Positions 14,884 to 23,918 are shown, counted from the stretch's first letter. The stretch is 27,127 bases of DNA from UBA5972 sp964637875 (GCA_964637875.1 CAZWXK010000033.1:1-27127), one strand, 5' to 3'. Program-made: numbers and translations. The notes: a model not told the origin generated them from the letters alone.

Positions 14884-15765
14884 ATGCTCAAACGGGTTCA
14901 CTTCGACAGGAAACTCCTGCCCTTCCTGCTGGTCGCGCCACAGATCGCCATCACGCTGATCTTCTTTTTCTGGCCGGCCAGCCAGGCATTGTATCAGTCA
15001 TTCTATATCGAGGACTCCTTTGGCCTCAGCCGCGAATTCGTCGGGCTGGAAAATTTTGTCACCCTGTTCCAGGACCCCGATTACCTGGGCGCCTTCCTGC
15101 GTACTGCCGTATTCTCGGTCTCGGTCGCCGTGATCGCGATGACCGCGGCCCTTTTGCTGGCCGGCATGGCCGATCGCATCAGGCGACTTGCCCTGACCTA
15201 TCGCACATTGCTGATCTGGCCCTATGCGGTAGCGCCGGTTCTGGCCGGTGCATTGTGGGTGTTCATGTTCGATCCCACCCTGGGGATATTCGTCTATGCG
15301 CTGAACGCGCTGGGGATCGACTGGAACTACAAGCTGAACGGAGAACAGGCCATGGTACTGGTGATCCTGGCCTCGGCCTGGAAACAGATCGCCTACAATT
15401 TTCTTTTCTTCATCGCGGGCATGCAGGCCATCCCGCGATCGTTGATCGAGGCAGCGGCGATCGACGGTGCCGGGCCGCTGCGCCGGTTCTGGACGATCAT
15501 CTTTCCGCTGATCTCGCCCACGACATTCTTTCTGCTCGTGGTCAATGTGGTCTATGCGTTCTTCGATACCTTCGGGGTGATCGACGCGATGACCCAGGGC
15601 GGGCCGGCCAATGCAACCGAAATCCTGGTCTACAAGGTCTATTACGACGGCTTCGTCGGGCTGGATCTGGGAAGCTCGGCGTCACAATCGGTGGTTCTGA
15701 TGGCCATCGTGATCGTGCTGACGGTCATCCAGTTCCGCTATATCGAAAGAAAGGTTGAATACTGA
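14884..15765 (+). CDS. ugpA: Glycerol-3-phosphate ABC transporter permease UgpA
   Basis: This 293-residue inner-membrane permease of the MalF/UgpA class has six predicted TM segments. The first is LLPFLLVAPQIAITLIFFFWPA (residues 11-32) and the last ends near QFRYIERK. The cytoplasmic EAA loop that contacts the ATPase reads EAAAIDGAGPLRRFWTIIFPLI. GGPANATEILVYKVYYDGF is the conserved UgpA-type segment before the last helix. It pairs with UgpE to form the channel. The stop overlaps the ugpE start by one base (TGATG). The ATG at 14884 lacks a good upstream ribosome-binding site, and the leader is affected by the gap at 14662-14761. Confidence 0.94.
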   Translation: MLKRVHFDRKLLPFLLVAPQIAITLIFFFWPASQALYQSFYIEDSFGLSREFVGLENFVTLFQDPDYLGAFLRTAVFSVSVAVIAMTAALLLAGMADRIRRLALTYRTLLIWPYAVAPVLAGALWVFMFDPTLGIFVYALNALGIDWNYKLNGEQAMVLVILASAWKQIAYNFLFFIAGMQAIPRSLIEAAAIDGAGPLRRFWTIIFPLISPTTFFLLVVNVVYAFFDTFGVIDAMTQGGPANATEILVYKVYYDGFVGLDLGSSASQSVVLMAIVIVLTVIQFRYIERKVEY

Positions 15766-16613
15766 TGGTCGAGAACCGCCCCTTCATCACCTTTCTGGCC
15801 CATGTCACGATCATCCTCGGCATCCTGATCGTTGCCTTTCCGATATGGGTGACCTTCGTCGCCGCCAGCCATGATGCCATCCGCATGACGCAGGTGCCGA
15901 TTCCGCTGTGGCCCGGCGATCAGTTTCTGGTCAACCTGAAGATCGCCTTTACCAAGGGGCTGGGCGGGGCGGGGGGGCCGCCTGCGGGGCTGATGCTGAT
16001 GAACAGCCTGATCACCGCACTGATGATCGCGATCGGAAAGATCACCATCTCGATCATCTCGGCCTATGCGATCGTCTATTTCCGCTTTCCCTTCCGCATG
16101 GGTTTTTTCTGGATGATCTTTGTCACCCTCATGCTGCCGGTCGAGGTGCGCATCCTGCCCACCTTCAAGGTGGTGGCCGATCTCGGCCTGCTCGACAGCT
16201 ATTGGGGAATGAGCCTGCCCCTGATCGCCAGCGCCACCGCGACCTTCATGTTCCGGCAGGTATTCCTGACGATCCCGGACGAGCTGCTGGAGGCCGCGCG
16301 CATCGATGGCGCGGGACCGATGCGCTTTTTCTGGGACATCCTGCTGCCGATGTCGCGCACCAACATCGCTGCCCTTTTCGTGATCCTGTTCATCTATGGC
16401 TGGAACCAGTATCTGTGGCCGCTGCTCATCACCACCGACAGCAGCCTCTATACGGTCACGATCGGCATCAAGCAGATGCTGAACTCGGCCGAACTGACAC
16501 CCGAATGGAACATCATCATGATGACCGCACTTCTGGCCATGGTCCCCCCCATCTTTGTGGTGGTGAGCATGCAGAAGATGTTCGTCAAGGGCCTGACCGA
16601 AACCGACAAGTAA
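15765..16613 (+). CDS. ugpE: Glycerol-3-phosphate ABC transporter permease UgpE
   Basis: This 282-residue permease of the MalG/UgpE class has six TM helices. The first is in FLAHVTIILGILIVAFPIWVTF. The EAA loop reads EAARIDGAGPMRFFWDILLPM, followed by LFIYGWNQYLWPLLIT, which is strongly conserved in UgpE. The C-terminal segment VVSMQKMFVKGLTETDK is also typical. It forms the transmembrane channel with UgpA, to which its gene is joined by a one-base overlap. The ATPase gene follows after 16 bp. Confidence 0.95.
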   Translation: MVENRPFITFLAHVTIILGILIVAFPIWVTFVAASHDAIRMTQVPIPLWPGDQFLVNLKIAFTKGLGGAGGPPAGLMLMNSLITALMIAIGKITISIISAYAIVYFRFPFRMGFFWMIFVTLMLPVEVRILPTFKVVADLGLLDSYWGMSLPLIASATATFMFRQVFLTIPDELLEAARIDGAGPMRFFWDILLPMSRTNIAALFVILFIYGWNQYLWPLLITTDSSLYTVTIGIKQMLNSAELTPEWNIIMMTALLAMVPPIFVVVSMQKMFVKGLTETDK

Positions 16614-16629
16614 GACTGGAAAACAAGAA

Positions 16630-17700
16630 ATGGCGGAAATCACGCTGAAGAACATCCGCAAATCCTATGGCCGGGCCGAGGTCATCAAGGGTGTGGACAT
16701 GGAAATCCGCGATGGCGAATTCATGGTCATCGTCGGCCCGTCGGGTTGTGGCAAATCGACCATCCTGCGCATGATCGCGGGGCTCGAGTCGATCACCGCG
16801 GGCGATATCGAGATCGGCGGCAAGGTCGTCAACGCCCTCGAACCGGCGGCCCGCGACATCGCGATGGTGTTTCAGAACTATGCACTTTACCCGCATATGT
16901 CGGTGTACAGGAACATGGCCTACGGGCTCAGGATCAAGGGCATTGCCCGCGACGAAATCGAGCGCCGCGTGCAGAAGGCCGCCGATATCCTGGAACTGGG
17001 CGACTATCTGGACCGTTCGCCACGCCAGCTCTCGGGTGGCCAGCGTCAGCGCGTCGCCATGGGGCGCGCGATCGTGCGTGAACCCGCCGTGTTTCTGTTC
17101 GACGAACCCCTTTCCAACCTGGACGCAAAACTGCGCGTTCAGATGCGCCTGGAGATCAAGAAATTGCAGGAGCGGCTGGGCATCACCGCAATCTATGTCA
17201 CCCATGACCAGGTCGAGGCCATGACGCTGGGCCACCGCCTGGCGGTGGTGAACGCCGGCAATGTCGAACAGATCGGAACCCCGATGGAGGTATATTCACG
17301 CCCCGAGACGGTATTCGTGGCCGGTTTCATCGGCTCACCCTCGATGAACCTGCTGCCCGCGCAGATGAACGATACCGGCGCCACCATCGTTCTGGCCGAC
17401 GGCGCCCATCTTCCGCTCGAGCGGCCGCTGGGCGATCTCGCCGGCCGCCAGGTGATCTTTGGCGCGCGTCCCGAACACCTGCAGATCGCCGATCACGACA
17501 CCGGCCTTGCACTCAGCGTGGCCATCGTCGAACAGCTGGGCGCCGATACATTGATCCATGGCACCCTGGGCGGCGGGGCCGATGTGGTGCTGCGCCTCGA
17601 CGGCATCCACGCGCTTGCCGAAGGCAGCCATGTTCCGCTGACCATCGCATCCGAAAACATTCATCTTTTCGACGCTGCCACGAAACGGCGCGTGAACTGA
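16630..17700 (+). CDS. ugpC: Glycerol-3-phosphate ABC transporter ATP-binding protein UgpC
   Basis: This 356-residue cytoplasmic ATPase of the MalK/UgpC (CUT1) class powers G3P import. It has Walker A GPSGCGKST (36-44), Q-loop FQNYALYPHM (81-90), signature LSGGQ (134-138), Walker B FLFDEP (155-160) and the switch histidine in VTHDQVEA. The C-terminal TOBE region (FIGSPSMNLL onward, ARPEHLQI) matches UgpC, where it links transport to regulation. It is the last gene of the glpD-ugpBAEC order. No ugpQ phosphodiesterase gene follows. No clear terminator was seen in the 73 bp before the convergent hydrolase gene. Confidence 0.95.
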   Translation: MAEITLKNIRKSYGRAEVIKGVDMEIRDGEFMVIVGPSGCGKSTILRMIAGLESITAGDIEIGGKVVNALEPAARDIAMVFQNYALYPHMSVYRNMAYGLRIKGIARDEIERRVQKAADILELGDYLDRSPRQLSGGQRQRVAMGRAIVREPAVFLFDEPLSNLDAKLRVQMRLEIKKLQERLGITAIYVTHDQVEAMTLGHRLAVVNAGNVEQIGTPMEVYSRPETVFVAGFIGSPSMNLLPAQMNDTGATIVLADGAHLPLERPLGDLAGRQVIFGARPEHLQIADHDTGLALSVAIVEQLGADTLIHGTLGGGADVVLRLDGIHALAEGSHVPLTIASENIHLFDAATKRRVN

Positions 17701-17773
17701 TCGACCCACGCCCCGTTTGCCGTTTCCGACCATACCCGCCCGAGGCCGCGTCGGTCATGCGCGCGCCACCTTC

Positions 17774-18706
17774 TCAGCGCAGGCGACCGGAAAGCCACTG
17801 GATGAATTTCCGCGTGGTCTCGTCGCGATTGATCTCGTTCAGCGATTCGTGGCGTGTCTCGGGCAGGACCGCACAGGTCACATCCAGCAGCCCCGTCTTT
17901 TTCAGACGATCTGCCAGATGCTGCATGTCGCGCCCGTAATTGCTGCAGGGATCGGCACCCCCGCCCAGCAGATGGACCGGCAGATCATGCAACAATGCCT
18001 CCAGGCGCCGGTCGTCCCCGCCCGTGAACATTCCCTCCAGAAGGTCCAGCCACAGCCCGGTTGAAACGTCAAAGCCGCAGTCGGGATCGGCGATATAGGC
18101 GTCCACCTCGGCCTTGTCGCGTGAAAGCCAGTCGAACGCGGTCCGGTTCGGCCTGAACGCCCTGTTCCATGCATCAAAGGTCAGCTTGCGCGCCAGAACA
18201 CTGATATGACCGCGCCCGCGCAGGGCCGCCTCGGCGCGCAGTATCAGCCGCGAGATCCGCACCTTTGCACCGGTTTCGACGCCCGCGTTCCAGCAGGCCA
18301 GTGCGCTCAGCCTGTCGGGATAACGCAGCGCAAAGACCAACGCCACGACTGCCCCCATGGAATGGCCGAATACCGCGATCGGCTTGCCCGGCATGGTCGC
18401 GCGGATATGCAGATTGACGGCCAGAACGTCCTCGATCACCTTGTCGAATCCGCGTGCGTCGGCAAATACCCCGCGCGGCGCATCCGGTGCCCTGGACCGT
18501 CCATGGCCACGGTGATCATGGGCAATAACGGCAAAGCCCGCATCATTCAGGGCGTGGGCAAAGCGGGCATATCGGCCCGCATGTTCGGCCATGCCGTGAT
18601 TGACATGCACAACCCCGCGCAAGGGTTTGTCCGGCATCGCCGTGTACAGCTGCAACCGGGCGCCGCTGGGACTGTCGAGGGTCGATCGGGCAAATATCTC
18701 GCTCAT
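17774..18706 (-). CDS. Alpha/beta hydrolase (monoacylglycerol lipase/lysophospholipase-like)
   Basis: This 310-residue serine hydrolase of the Hydrolase_4 (PldB/monoglyceride lipase) type has VNHGMAEHAGRYARFA and HDHRGHGRS near the N-terminus, as in that family. The nucleophile elbow is GHSMG (Ser116), and the likely acid and base are Asp252 in LLGGGADPCS and His286 in ETRHES. There is no signal peptide, so it is cytoplasmic. It probably cleaves a lipid or other ester; the substrate is not known. The ATG overlaps the stop of the upstream CoA-racemase gene (ATGA at 18706-18703), so both are translated from one message and may act on the same acyl substrates. Confidence 0.88.
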   Translation of the reverse strand: MSEIFARSTLDSPSGARLQLYTAMPDKPLRGVVHVNHGMAEHAGRYARFAHALNDAGFAVIAHDHRGHGRSRAPDAPRGVFADARGFDKVIEDVLAVNLHIRATMPGKPIAVFGHSMGAVVALVFALRYPDRLSALACWNAGVETGAKVRISRLILRAEAALRGRGHISVLARKLTFDAWNRAFRPNRTAFDWLSRDKAEVDAYIADPDCGFDVSTGLWLDLLEGMFTGGDDRRLEALLHDLPVHLLGGGADPCSNYGRDMQHLADRLKKTGLLDVTCAVLPETRHESLNEINRDETTRKFIQWLSGRLR

Positions 18707-19818
18707 GGCCGCTCCTTTGCATCGCGTCGCGTTTTCCAGACATTCAGCATGTCGTCCAGCGCCACCGGACTCTGCTGCGAATGTTCCTGCACTGCCCCCG
18801 GCGTGCGCGACAGGCGCGGGGCAGGCGCCGGCTGCACCACGCCGTCATGGGTTTCAAAAATGCCGCGCGCGCGGTTATGCGGGTGGTCGGGCGCCTCGTC
18901 GATGCCCAGCACCGGGGCGAAACAGACATCGGTCCCTTCCATGATCGCGCACCATTCGTCACGCGTGCGCCCCAGAAAGGCGTCGCTCAGCAGAGCGCGC
19001 AGGCGCGGCCATTCGCCCGCGTCCAGGCGGGCGCGAAACTGATCGGGGTCAACCCCGGTGAGCGCGATCAACTGGTCGTGGAACTGCGGCTCAATCGCAC
19101 CGATGGCGACAAAGCCGCCGCATTTGCAGCGATAGGTGCCATAGAAATGTGCCGCGCCGTCCAGCATGTTGCTTTCGCGCGCGTCATTCCACAGCCCCGC
19201 CTGGCGCAACCCATAGATCATCGCCATCAGATGCGCCGTGCCATCGACAATGGCCGCATCCACCACCTGCCCCCGCCCCGAGCGCGTGGCCTCGAACAAC
19301 GCGCAGACCATGCCAAAGGCCAGATAGATCCCCCCTGCCCCGAAATCGCCCAGCAGGTTCAGCGGCGGCACCGGGCGCTCGGCCGGGCCGATCGCATGCA
19401 GCGCGCCCGACAGCGCGATATAGTTGATGTCGTGCCCCGCCGCCTGCGCCAGCGGGCCGTCCTGCCCCCAGCCGGTCATGCGCCCGTAAACCAGACGGGG
19501 GTTGGTGGCCTCAAAGATCTCGGGGCCCAGGCCAAGGCGTTCCATCACGCCGGGACGCATGCCTTCGATCAGCCCGTCGGCCCGATCGATCAACTGCCTG
19601 ACACGGGCAAGGTCGCCCGGATCCTTGAGATCGGCCTCGACCACCGCACGCCCGCGATCAAGCACGTCATGGTCGATCCCCAGCAGATGCCGCGCGCCGG
19701 GGCGACGCACGCGGATCACCTCGGCCCCCATATCGGCCAGCGTCATGGCGGCAAAGGGCGTCGGGCCAAGCCCGGCGATTTCGACGATCCTGATTCCATC
19801 CAGCGGCCCCGATGCCAT
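18703..19818 (-). CDS. Alpha-methylacyl-CoA racemase (CaiB/BaiF family)
   Basis: This 372-residue family III CoA-transferase fold protein matches the racemase branch. It has the N-terminal LADMGAEVIRVRRPG, then AGHDINYIALSGALHAIG (His129) and PLNLLGDFGAGG (Asp158), equivalent to His126 and Asp156 of the Mycobacterium tuberculosis enzyme. The later IGAIEPQF holds the conserved Glu. It interconverts R and S 2-methylacyl-CoA esters before beta-oxidation of branched fatty acids. I chose the ATG at 19818 because AAGGA lies 8 nt upstream; the reading frame stays open further, to 19956, without family similarity. It is the first gene of a two-gene leftward operon with the alpha/beta hydrolase. Confidence 0.93.
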   Translation of the reverse strand: MASGPLDGIRIVEIAGLGPTPFAAMTLADMGAEVIRVRRPGARHLLGIDHDVLDRGRAVVEADLKDPGDLARVRQLIDRADGLIEGMRPGVMERLGLGPEIFEATNPRLVYGRMTGWGQDGPLAQAAGHDINYIALSGALHAIGPAERPVPPLNLLGDFGAGGIYLAFGMVCALFEATRSGRGQVVDAAIVDGTAHLMAMIYGLRQAGLWNDARESNMLDGAAHFYGTYRCKCGGFVAIGAIEPQFHDQLIALTGVDPDQFRARLDAGEWPRLRALLSDAFLGRTRDEWCAIMEGTDVCFAPVLGIDEAPDHPHNRARGIFETHDGVVQPAPAPRLSRTPGAVQEHSQQSPVALDDMLNVWKTRRDAKERP

Positions 19819-20183
19819 GATGCCATCCTTTTCCTGATGATCCCTGTCGCCAGTCTTGCCATCATCGGCGCCGGTTTCAAGAGACCGCCACAAGGCAAAT
19901 GCCCACGTCTGCGGCAGGCGCTCGGCACCCGGGCCCGCCGCCCGATGCCAAAACACCTGTCAGCCAATATTTTTCCCGTTATATCACAACATCTTATGCG
20001 ACTCATAGGGGGAATGTTATCCGATAGCGCGGCCCCCATCATGCGATAACAGCGGTTGCGAAATTGCCTATCACGGCATTGTCGAAACAGGGTTGGTCAT
20101 CGGCGCCGTACAGCGATCACACGCCGAAAGGAAAAACGCATCGAGGGCAAAGACCCGCACAAGACAGTGAAAGGACCAGAAAG
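19819..20183. other. Divergent intergenic region
   Basis: This lies between the racemase and the secreted-protein gene. An AT-richer patch occurs at 19965-20020. GTTATC (20016-20021) and GATAAC (20045-20050) form an inverted pair separated by 23 bp. The ribosome-binding site of the plus-strand gene is AAAGGA at 20170-20175. No RNA gene or convincing promoter was recognised. Confidence 0.4.
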
Positions 20184-20747
20184 ATGAAAACCCTGATTTC
20201 GAAAACCGCCGCCACCGCCGCTGCCGCAGCCATCGCCATGACCGGTTTCGCGGCCACCCCGGCAAAGGCGCTGACCGATGACGAGGCCGCGCTGCTGTTC
20301 TTTGGCACCGCAGCCATTCTGATGATGAGCGGCGCCCATTCCCACGCAACCCCCACCCCCCCTCCTCCGCCACCGCCGACCCCCCGGCCACGCACCTTTT
20401 CGACCGGCTTCGTGACCCTTCCCCAGACCTGGAGCGTCAATCTCGACAACGGGCGCGTCGGGGGACGGGGGGCCGATCTGTGGTTCCAGGCACGCGATGC
20501 CACCCATCGCTATCTGACCCCGGTCAACGGCGCGCGGATGGCTGTCGGCCCGCGCACCAACCGTGGCTATGCCGGTTGCGCACGGGCGCGTTATTCGGCC
20601 CGCTCGGTTCCGCTCTATCGGATTCCCGTGGGCTCGTATGTCTGCGTGAAAACCAGCGCCGGGCGCATCAGCCAGTTCCGGGTGAACGCGATCTATGGCG
20701 GCACGGTCAAGACCATCCGCATGGGCTATACGACCTGGCGCCGGTAG
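20184..20747 (+). CDS. Secreted proline-rich protein of unknown function
   Basis: This 187-residue protein has a signal peptide at residues 1-29, with a Lys start, a long Ala-rich core and an AKA cleavage site. A short hydrophobic stretch, ALLFFGTAAILMM, follows, then a linker of His, Thr and a run of eight prolines at about residues 57-68. The C-terminal domain of about 110 residues is rich in Arg and beta-prone, with two cysteines (in GYAGCARA and SYVCVKT) that could form a disulfide in the periplasm. I do not recognise the family. The ATG at 20184 has AAAGGA 8 nt upstream. It stands alone and ends at a shared hairpin with the convergent ABC-F gene. Confidence 0.8.
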   Translation: MKTLISKTAATAAAAAIAMTGFAATPAKALTDDEAALLFFGTAAILMMSGAHSHATPTPPPPPPPTPRPRTFSTGFVTLPQTWSVNLDNGRVGGRGADLWFQARDATHRYLTPVNGARMAVGPRTNRGYAGCARARYSARSVPLYRIPVGSYVCVKTSAGRISQFRVNAIYGGTVKTIRMGYTTWRR

Positions 20748-20768
20748 GGCGGCAAGAACAGACCGCCA

Positions 20769-20804
20769 GAAAAGGCCCTTTCCAGGCACCGGAGGGGGCC
20801 TTTC
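20769..20804. terminator. Bidirectional terminator
   Basis: AAAGGCCC (20771-20778) pairs with GGGCCTTT (20796-20803) around a 17-nt GC-rich loop. The paired A/T ends supply a short T run in each direction. It sits exactly between two convergent genes, 21 bp after one stop and adjoining the other. Confidence 0.65.
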
Positions 20805-22637
20805 CTATGTACCGCCTTCGGCCTTTTCCTCCAGCGCCAGCCACTCTTCCTCGGCAGCATTCAGGGCCTGCTGGCGTTCGACCAGCGCATCCGTTGCGCG
20901 TTTGAATTTTTCCGGCGCCTTTGAATAGAGTTCCGGGTCGGAAAGAAATTCCTCAAGCCTGGCAATCTCGGCCTCAAGCCGCTCGATCCTGGCGGGCAGC
21001 TCTTTCAGGCGGTGCTGCTCGACATAGGTCAGGCCCGATGCGGGGGCGGCGGGTCTGGCCGCCTTGTGCGCCCTGGTGGCCGGTTTTTGTGGCTTTGTCG
21101 CGCGGGGCTTGTCGGCCACGGGCCGGCGCTGTGCCCGCTGCGCCTGATAATCCGACCAGCCGCCGGCATAGATGGTTGCGCGCCCGTCGCCCTCCATCGC
21201 GACCGTGGTCGTTGCCACGCGGTCAAGGAAATCGCGGTCATGGCTGACCAGCAGCACGGTGCCATCGTAATCGTCCAGCATCTCTTGCAGCAGGTCCAGC
21301 GTTTCCACGTCAAGGTCGTTGGTGGGTTCGTCCAGCACCAGAAGGTTGCTTTCGCGTGCCAGCAGCAGCGCCAGCAGCAGGCGCGCCTTTTCGCCCCCCG
21401 ACAGCGCCCGCACAGGCGCGCGCGCCTGGGTCTCGTCGAACAGGAAATCCTTGAGATAGCCCACCACATGACGCGGCGTGCCCCGCACCATGACCTGATC
21501 GTTGCGCCCGGACACGCCCAGCGCGCGATCCTGGGTCAGGGTTTCCCAAAGCGTCTTGTCCCGGTCAAGCTGGGCGCGGTTCTGGTCGAACACCACCATC
21601 TGCAAGCCATGGCCGAGGCGCACCAACCCGCTGTCGGGATCAAGCTGGCCGGTCAGGATGTTCAGCAGCGTCGTCTTGCCGGCGCCATTGGGGCCGACCA
21701 GCGCAACCCGTTCGCCCCGCATGATGCGGATGGAAAAGTCGCGCAGGATTTCGCGCCCGTCATATGATTTCGAGATGTTCTTCGCTTCAACCACCAGACG
21801 GCCGGATTTGGGGCCGCTTTCCAGCTCGATCCGGGCCACGCCCTGGCGCGCGATCTGGCTGGCGCGCTCGGCACGAAGGGCCTGAAGGCGGCGCACCCGT
21901 CCCTGGTTGCGCTTGCGCCTGGCGCTTATGCCCTCGACGGCCCAGCGGGCCTCGGCCTTGATCAGGCGGTCGAGCTTGTGACGCTGGAGATCCTCTTCCT
22001 CGAAGATCCTGTCGCGCCATTCCTCGAAATGGGCGAACCCCTTGTCCAGACGCCGCACCTGGCCGCGATCGACCCACAGCGTCGCCCGGCTCAGCGCCCG
22101 CAGAAAGGCGCGGTCGTGGCTGATGATCACATAGGCCGCCCGCATCTGGCCCAGCTGGGTTTCAAGCCAGGCGATGGCCTCGATATCCAGGTGGTTGGTG
22201 GGCTCGTCCAGCAGCATCAGATCGGGGGCCTCGGCAATGATGCGGGCCAGCGCCGCGCGCCGCCTTTCACCGCCCGAGGCACGCGCCGGGTCCATTTCGG
22301 GGCGCAGCTTCAGCCCCTCGGCGGCCATCTCGATGCGCCATTGCTCCGAGGGCTCCAGCCGGGCGGCGGCAAAATCGCCCAGCGTGGCAAAGCCGGTGAA
22401 ATCGGGATCCTGCTCCATATAGCCGACCGACAGGCCCGGCGTCAGGAAACGCGTGCCGCTGTCGGGCTCGACCAGACCGGCCATGACCTTCATCAAGGTC
22501 GATTTGCCCGACCCGTTGCGCCCCACCAGCGCCAGCCGGTCGCCGGGCTGGATGGCCAGCGACAGATCGTGAAACAGCGGATTGCCGCCAAAGCCGAGGG
22601 ATATGTCGGAAAGGGTCAGGATGGGAGGTTGGGCCAT
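20805..22637 (-). CDS. uup: ABC-F family ATPase, Uup-like
   Basis: This 610-residue cytoplasmic protein has two ABC domains and no TM segments. Domain 1 has Walker A GRNGSGKST (39-47), signature ASGGERRR (Leu of LSGGE replaced by Ala), Walker B LMLLDEPTNHLD and IISHDRAFL. A charged inter-domain linker (EEEDLQRHKLDRLIKAEARW) is the P-site interaction region. Domain 2 has GPNGAGKTT, LSGGEKARLLLA, LLVLDEPTNDLD and VSHDRDFLD. The C-terminus has a basic Lys/Ala/Pro-rich linker and a coiled coil (LKELPARIERLEAEIARLEEF), which is the Uup type. ABC-F proteins act on the ribosome; Uup is also linked to precise transposon excision. It lies 41 bp downstream of the orphan ABC ATPase gene. Confidence 0.92.
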   Translation of the reverse strand: MAQPPILTLSDISLGFGGNPLFHDLSLAIQPGDRLALVGRNGSGKSTLMKVMAGLVEPDSGTRFLTPGLSVGYMEQDPDFTGFATLGDFAAARLEPSEQWRIEMAAEGLKLRPEMDPARASGGERRRAALARIIAEAPDLMLLDEPTNHLDIEAIAWLETQLGQMRAAYVIISHDRAFLRALSRATLWVDRGQVRRLDKGFAHFEEWRDRIFEEEDLQRHKLDRLIKAEARWAVEGISARRKRNQGRVRRLQALRAERASQIARQGVARIELESGPKSGRLVVEAKNISKSYDGREILRDFSIRIMRGERVALVGPNGAGKTTLLNILTGQLDPDSGLVRLGHGLQMVVFDQNRAQLDRDKTLWETLTQDRALGVSGRNDQVMVRGTPRHVVGYLKDFLFDETQARAPVRALSGGEKARLLLALLLARESNLLVLDEPTNDLDVETLDLLQEMLDDYDGTVLLVSHDRDFLDRVATTTVAMEGDGRATIYAGGWSDYQAQRAQRRPVADKPRATKPQKPATRAHKAARPAAPASGLTYVEQHRLKELPARIERLEAEIARLEEFLSDPELYSKAPEKFKRATDALVERQQALNAAEEEWLALEEKAEGGT

Positions 22638-22678
22638 GACAGCCTGCTAGCCTTGCGCGGCGCGCGGGTCAAGAACCC

Positions 22679-23821
22679 TCAGGATGCGGCAATCTTCAGC
22701 GCCTCGTGGTCATAGGGGTCGTCAACGCGGCTCTGGTTCTTGCAGGGGAATACGAAACAGCGGTCGCGCCGGATGGTCAGCCAAAGGGGGGTGCCGGGCT
22801 TGGGCAGAAAGACGCCGGGCACCGTCGCGCTGAGTTTCGAGCCGTCGTAATCCATGCGGAACTCGACCAGGCTCTCATTGCCCATGAAACGCGCGCGCAT
22901 GACCGTGCCGCGGGCGGGCACACCATCGCGCGGCGTCGGGTTCGGCCCCTTGCCGCCACGGTCGAAATCCATCTTCAGGTGCTGCGGGCGAATGACGATT
23001 TCCACATCCGCCCCATCCACCAGCCCCGGCGTCAGGAACTGGCCAAAGGGGGTTTCGGTCAGCGCATTGCGCACCACCCCGTGAATCACGTTGATGTCGG
23101 AAAAGAAGGCCGCGGCCTCGCGATCGACCGGGTTGTTGTACAGATTGTAGGGCGCGCCGGTCTGGATGATCTGCCCGCCCCGCATCAGGGCGATCTGGTC
23201 GGCCATGCGCATGGCCTCGTCCGGCTCATGCGTCACCAGCAGGACCGAAGTGCCCTCGTCCTTGAGCAGCGACAGCGTTTCATCCCGGATCCCGTCGCGC
23301 AGGCGGTTGTCGAGGCCGGAAAAGGGTTCGTCCATCAGCAGCACCCGCGGGCGCGGGGCCAGCGCGCGGGCCAGCGCAACACGCTGCTGTTCGCCGCCAG
23401 ACAATTGATGCGGATACTTGTCGCCCGCATCGGGCAGGTGGACGCGCTCAAGCAGCTCGCCAACCCGTGCCACCCGGTCGGCCCTGCTCATGCCGCGCAG
23501 GCCAAAGGCGACATTGCCCGCGACGCTCAGATGGGGAAACAGGGCGAAATCCTGAAACATGAGACCGATCGCGCGTCTCTCGGGCGGGAGGTGGCACCTG
23601 TCATCGGATACCACCACGCCATCGACCATGACCCTGCCCGCGTTTTGACGATCGACACCGGCAGCAATGCGCAGCGTCGTCGACTTGCCACAACCCGACG
23701 GCCCCAGCAGGCAGGTGACCTGCCCGGAATCCAGACGCAATGAAACCCCGTCGACCACCGGAATGCCATCGAACAGACGGCGGATCGAATCGAGCTCCAG
23801 CCTTGGGGTCGTCTCGGTCAC
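22679..23821 (-). CDS. FbpC/PotA-like ABC transporter ATP-binding protein (orphan)
   Basis: This 380-residue importer ATPase has Walker A GPSGCGKST, Q-loop MFQDFALFPH, signature LSGGEQQR, Walker B VLLMDEPFSGLD and VTHEPDEA. A C-terminal TOBE-type domain follows (VIRPQHLKMDF, ARFMGNESLVEFRM). The family feeds ferric iron, polyamine or related importers. No binding protein or permease gene is next to it, so its partner must be elsewhere or beyond the neighbouring genes. The start is a GTG with GAGGGAGG about 9 nt upstream. It precedes the ABC-F gene by 41 bp and may share its transcript. Confidence 0.9.
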   Translation of the reverse strand: MTETTPRLELDSIRRLFDGIPVVDGVSLRLDSGQVTCLLGPSGCGKSTTLRIAAGVDRQNAGRVMVDGVVVSDDRCHLPPERRAIGLMFQDFALFPHLSVAGNVAFGLRGMSRADRVARVGELLERVHLPDAGDKYPHQLSGGEQQRVALARALAPRPRVLLMDEPFSGLDNRLRDGIRDETLSLLKDEGTSVLLVTHEPDEAMRMADQIALMRGGQIIQTGAPYNLYNNPVDREAAAFFSDINVIHGVVRNALTETPFGQFLTPGLVDGADVEIVIRPQHLKMDFDRGGKGPNPTPRDGVPARGTVMRARFMGNESLVEFRMDYDGSKLSATVPGVFLPKPGTPLWLTIRRDRCFVFPCKNQSRVDDPYDHEALKIAAS

Positions 23822-23900
23822 GGGGCAAGGGCCTCCCTCTACCCGAGTTTTTCAGTCAGGTTCCTGCGCTGCATCTAGCAACCCCCCGGCGCCGGTTCAA

Positions 23901-23916
23901 GGGCGGCACGCCGCCC
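23901..23916 (-). terminator. GC hairpin just past the SDR gene
   Basis: GGGCGGC and GCCGCCC (23901-23907, 23910-23916) form a 7-bp stem with a 2-nt gap, 2 bp past the SDR stop. There is no T-tract on the minus strand. A second palindrome, CCGGCGCCGG, is at 23886-23895. Weak terminator or 3'-stabilising structure. Confidence 0.35.
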
Positions 23917-23918
23917 CC

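Noticed and set aside
18781..20049. A 422-codon plus-strand open frame
   Set aside because: It is antisense to the racemase gene, with no ribosome-binding site and no recognisable motif.
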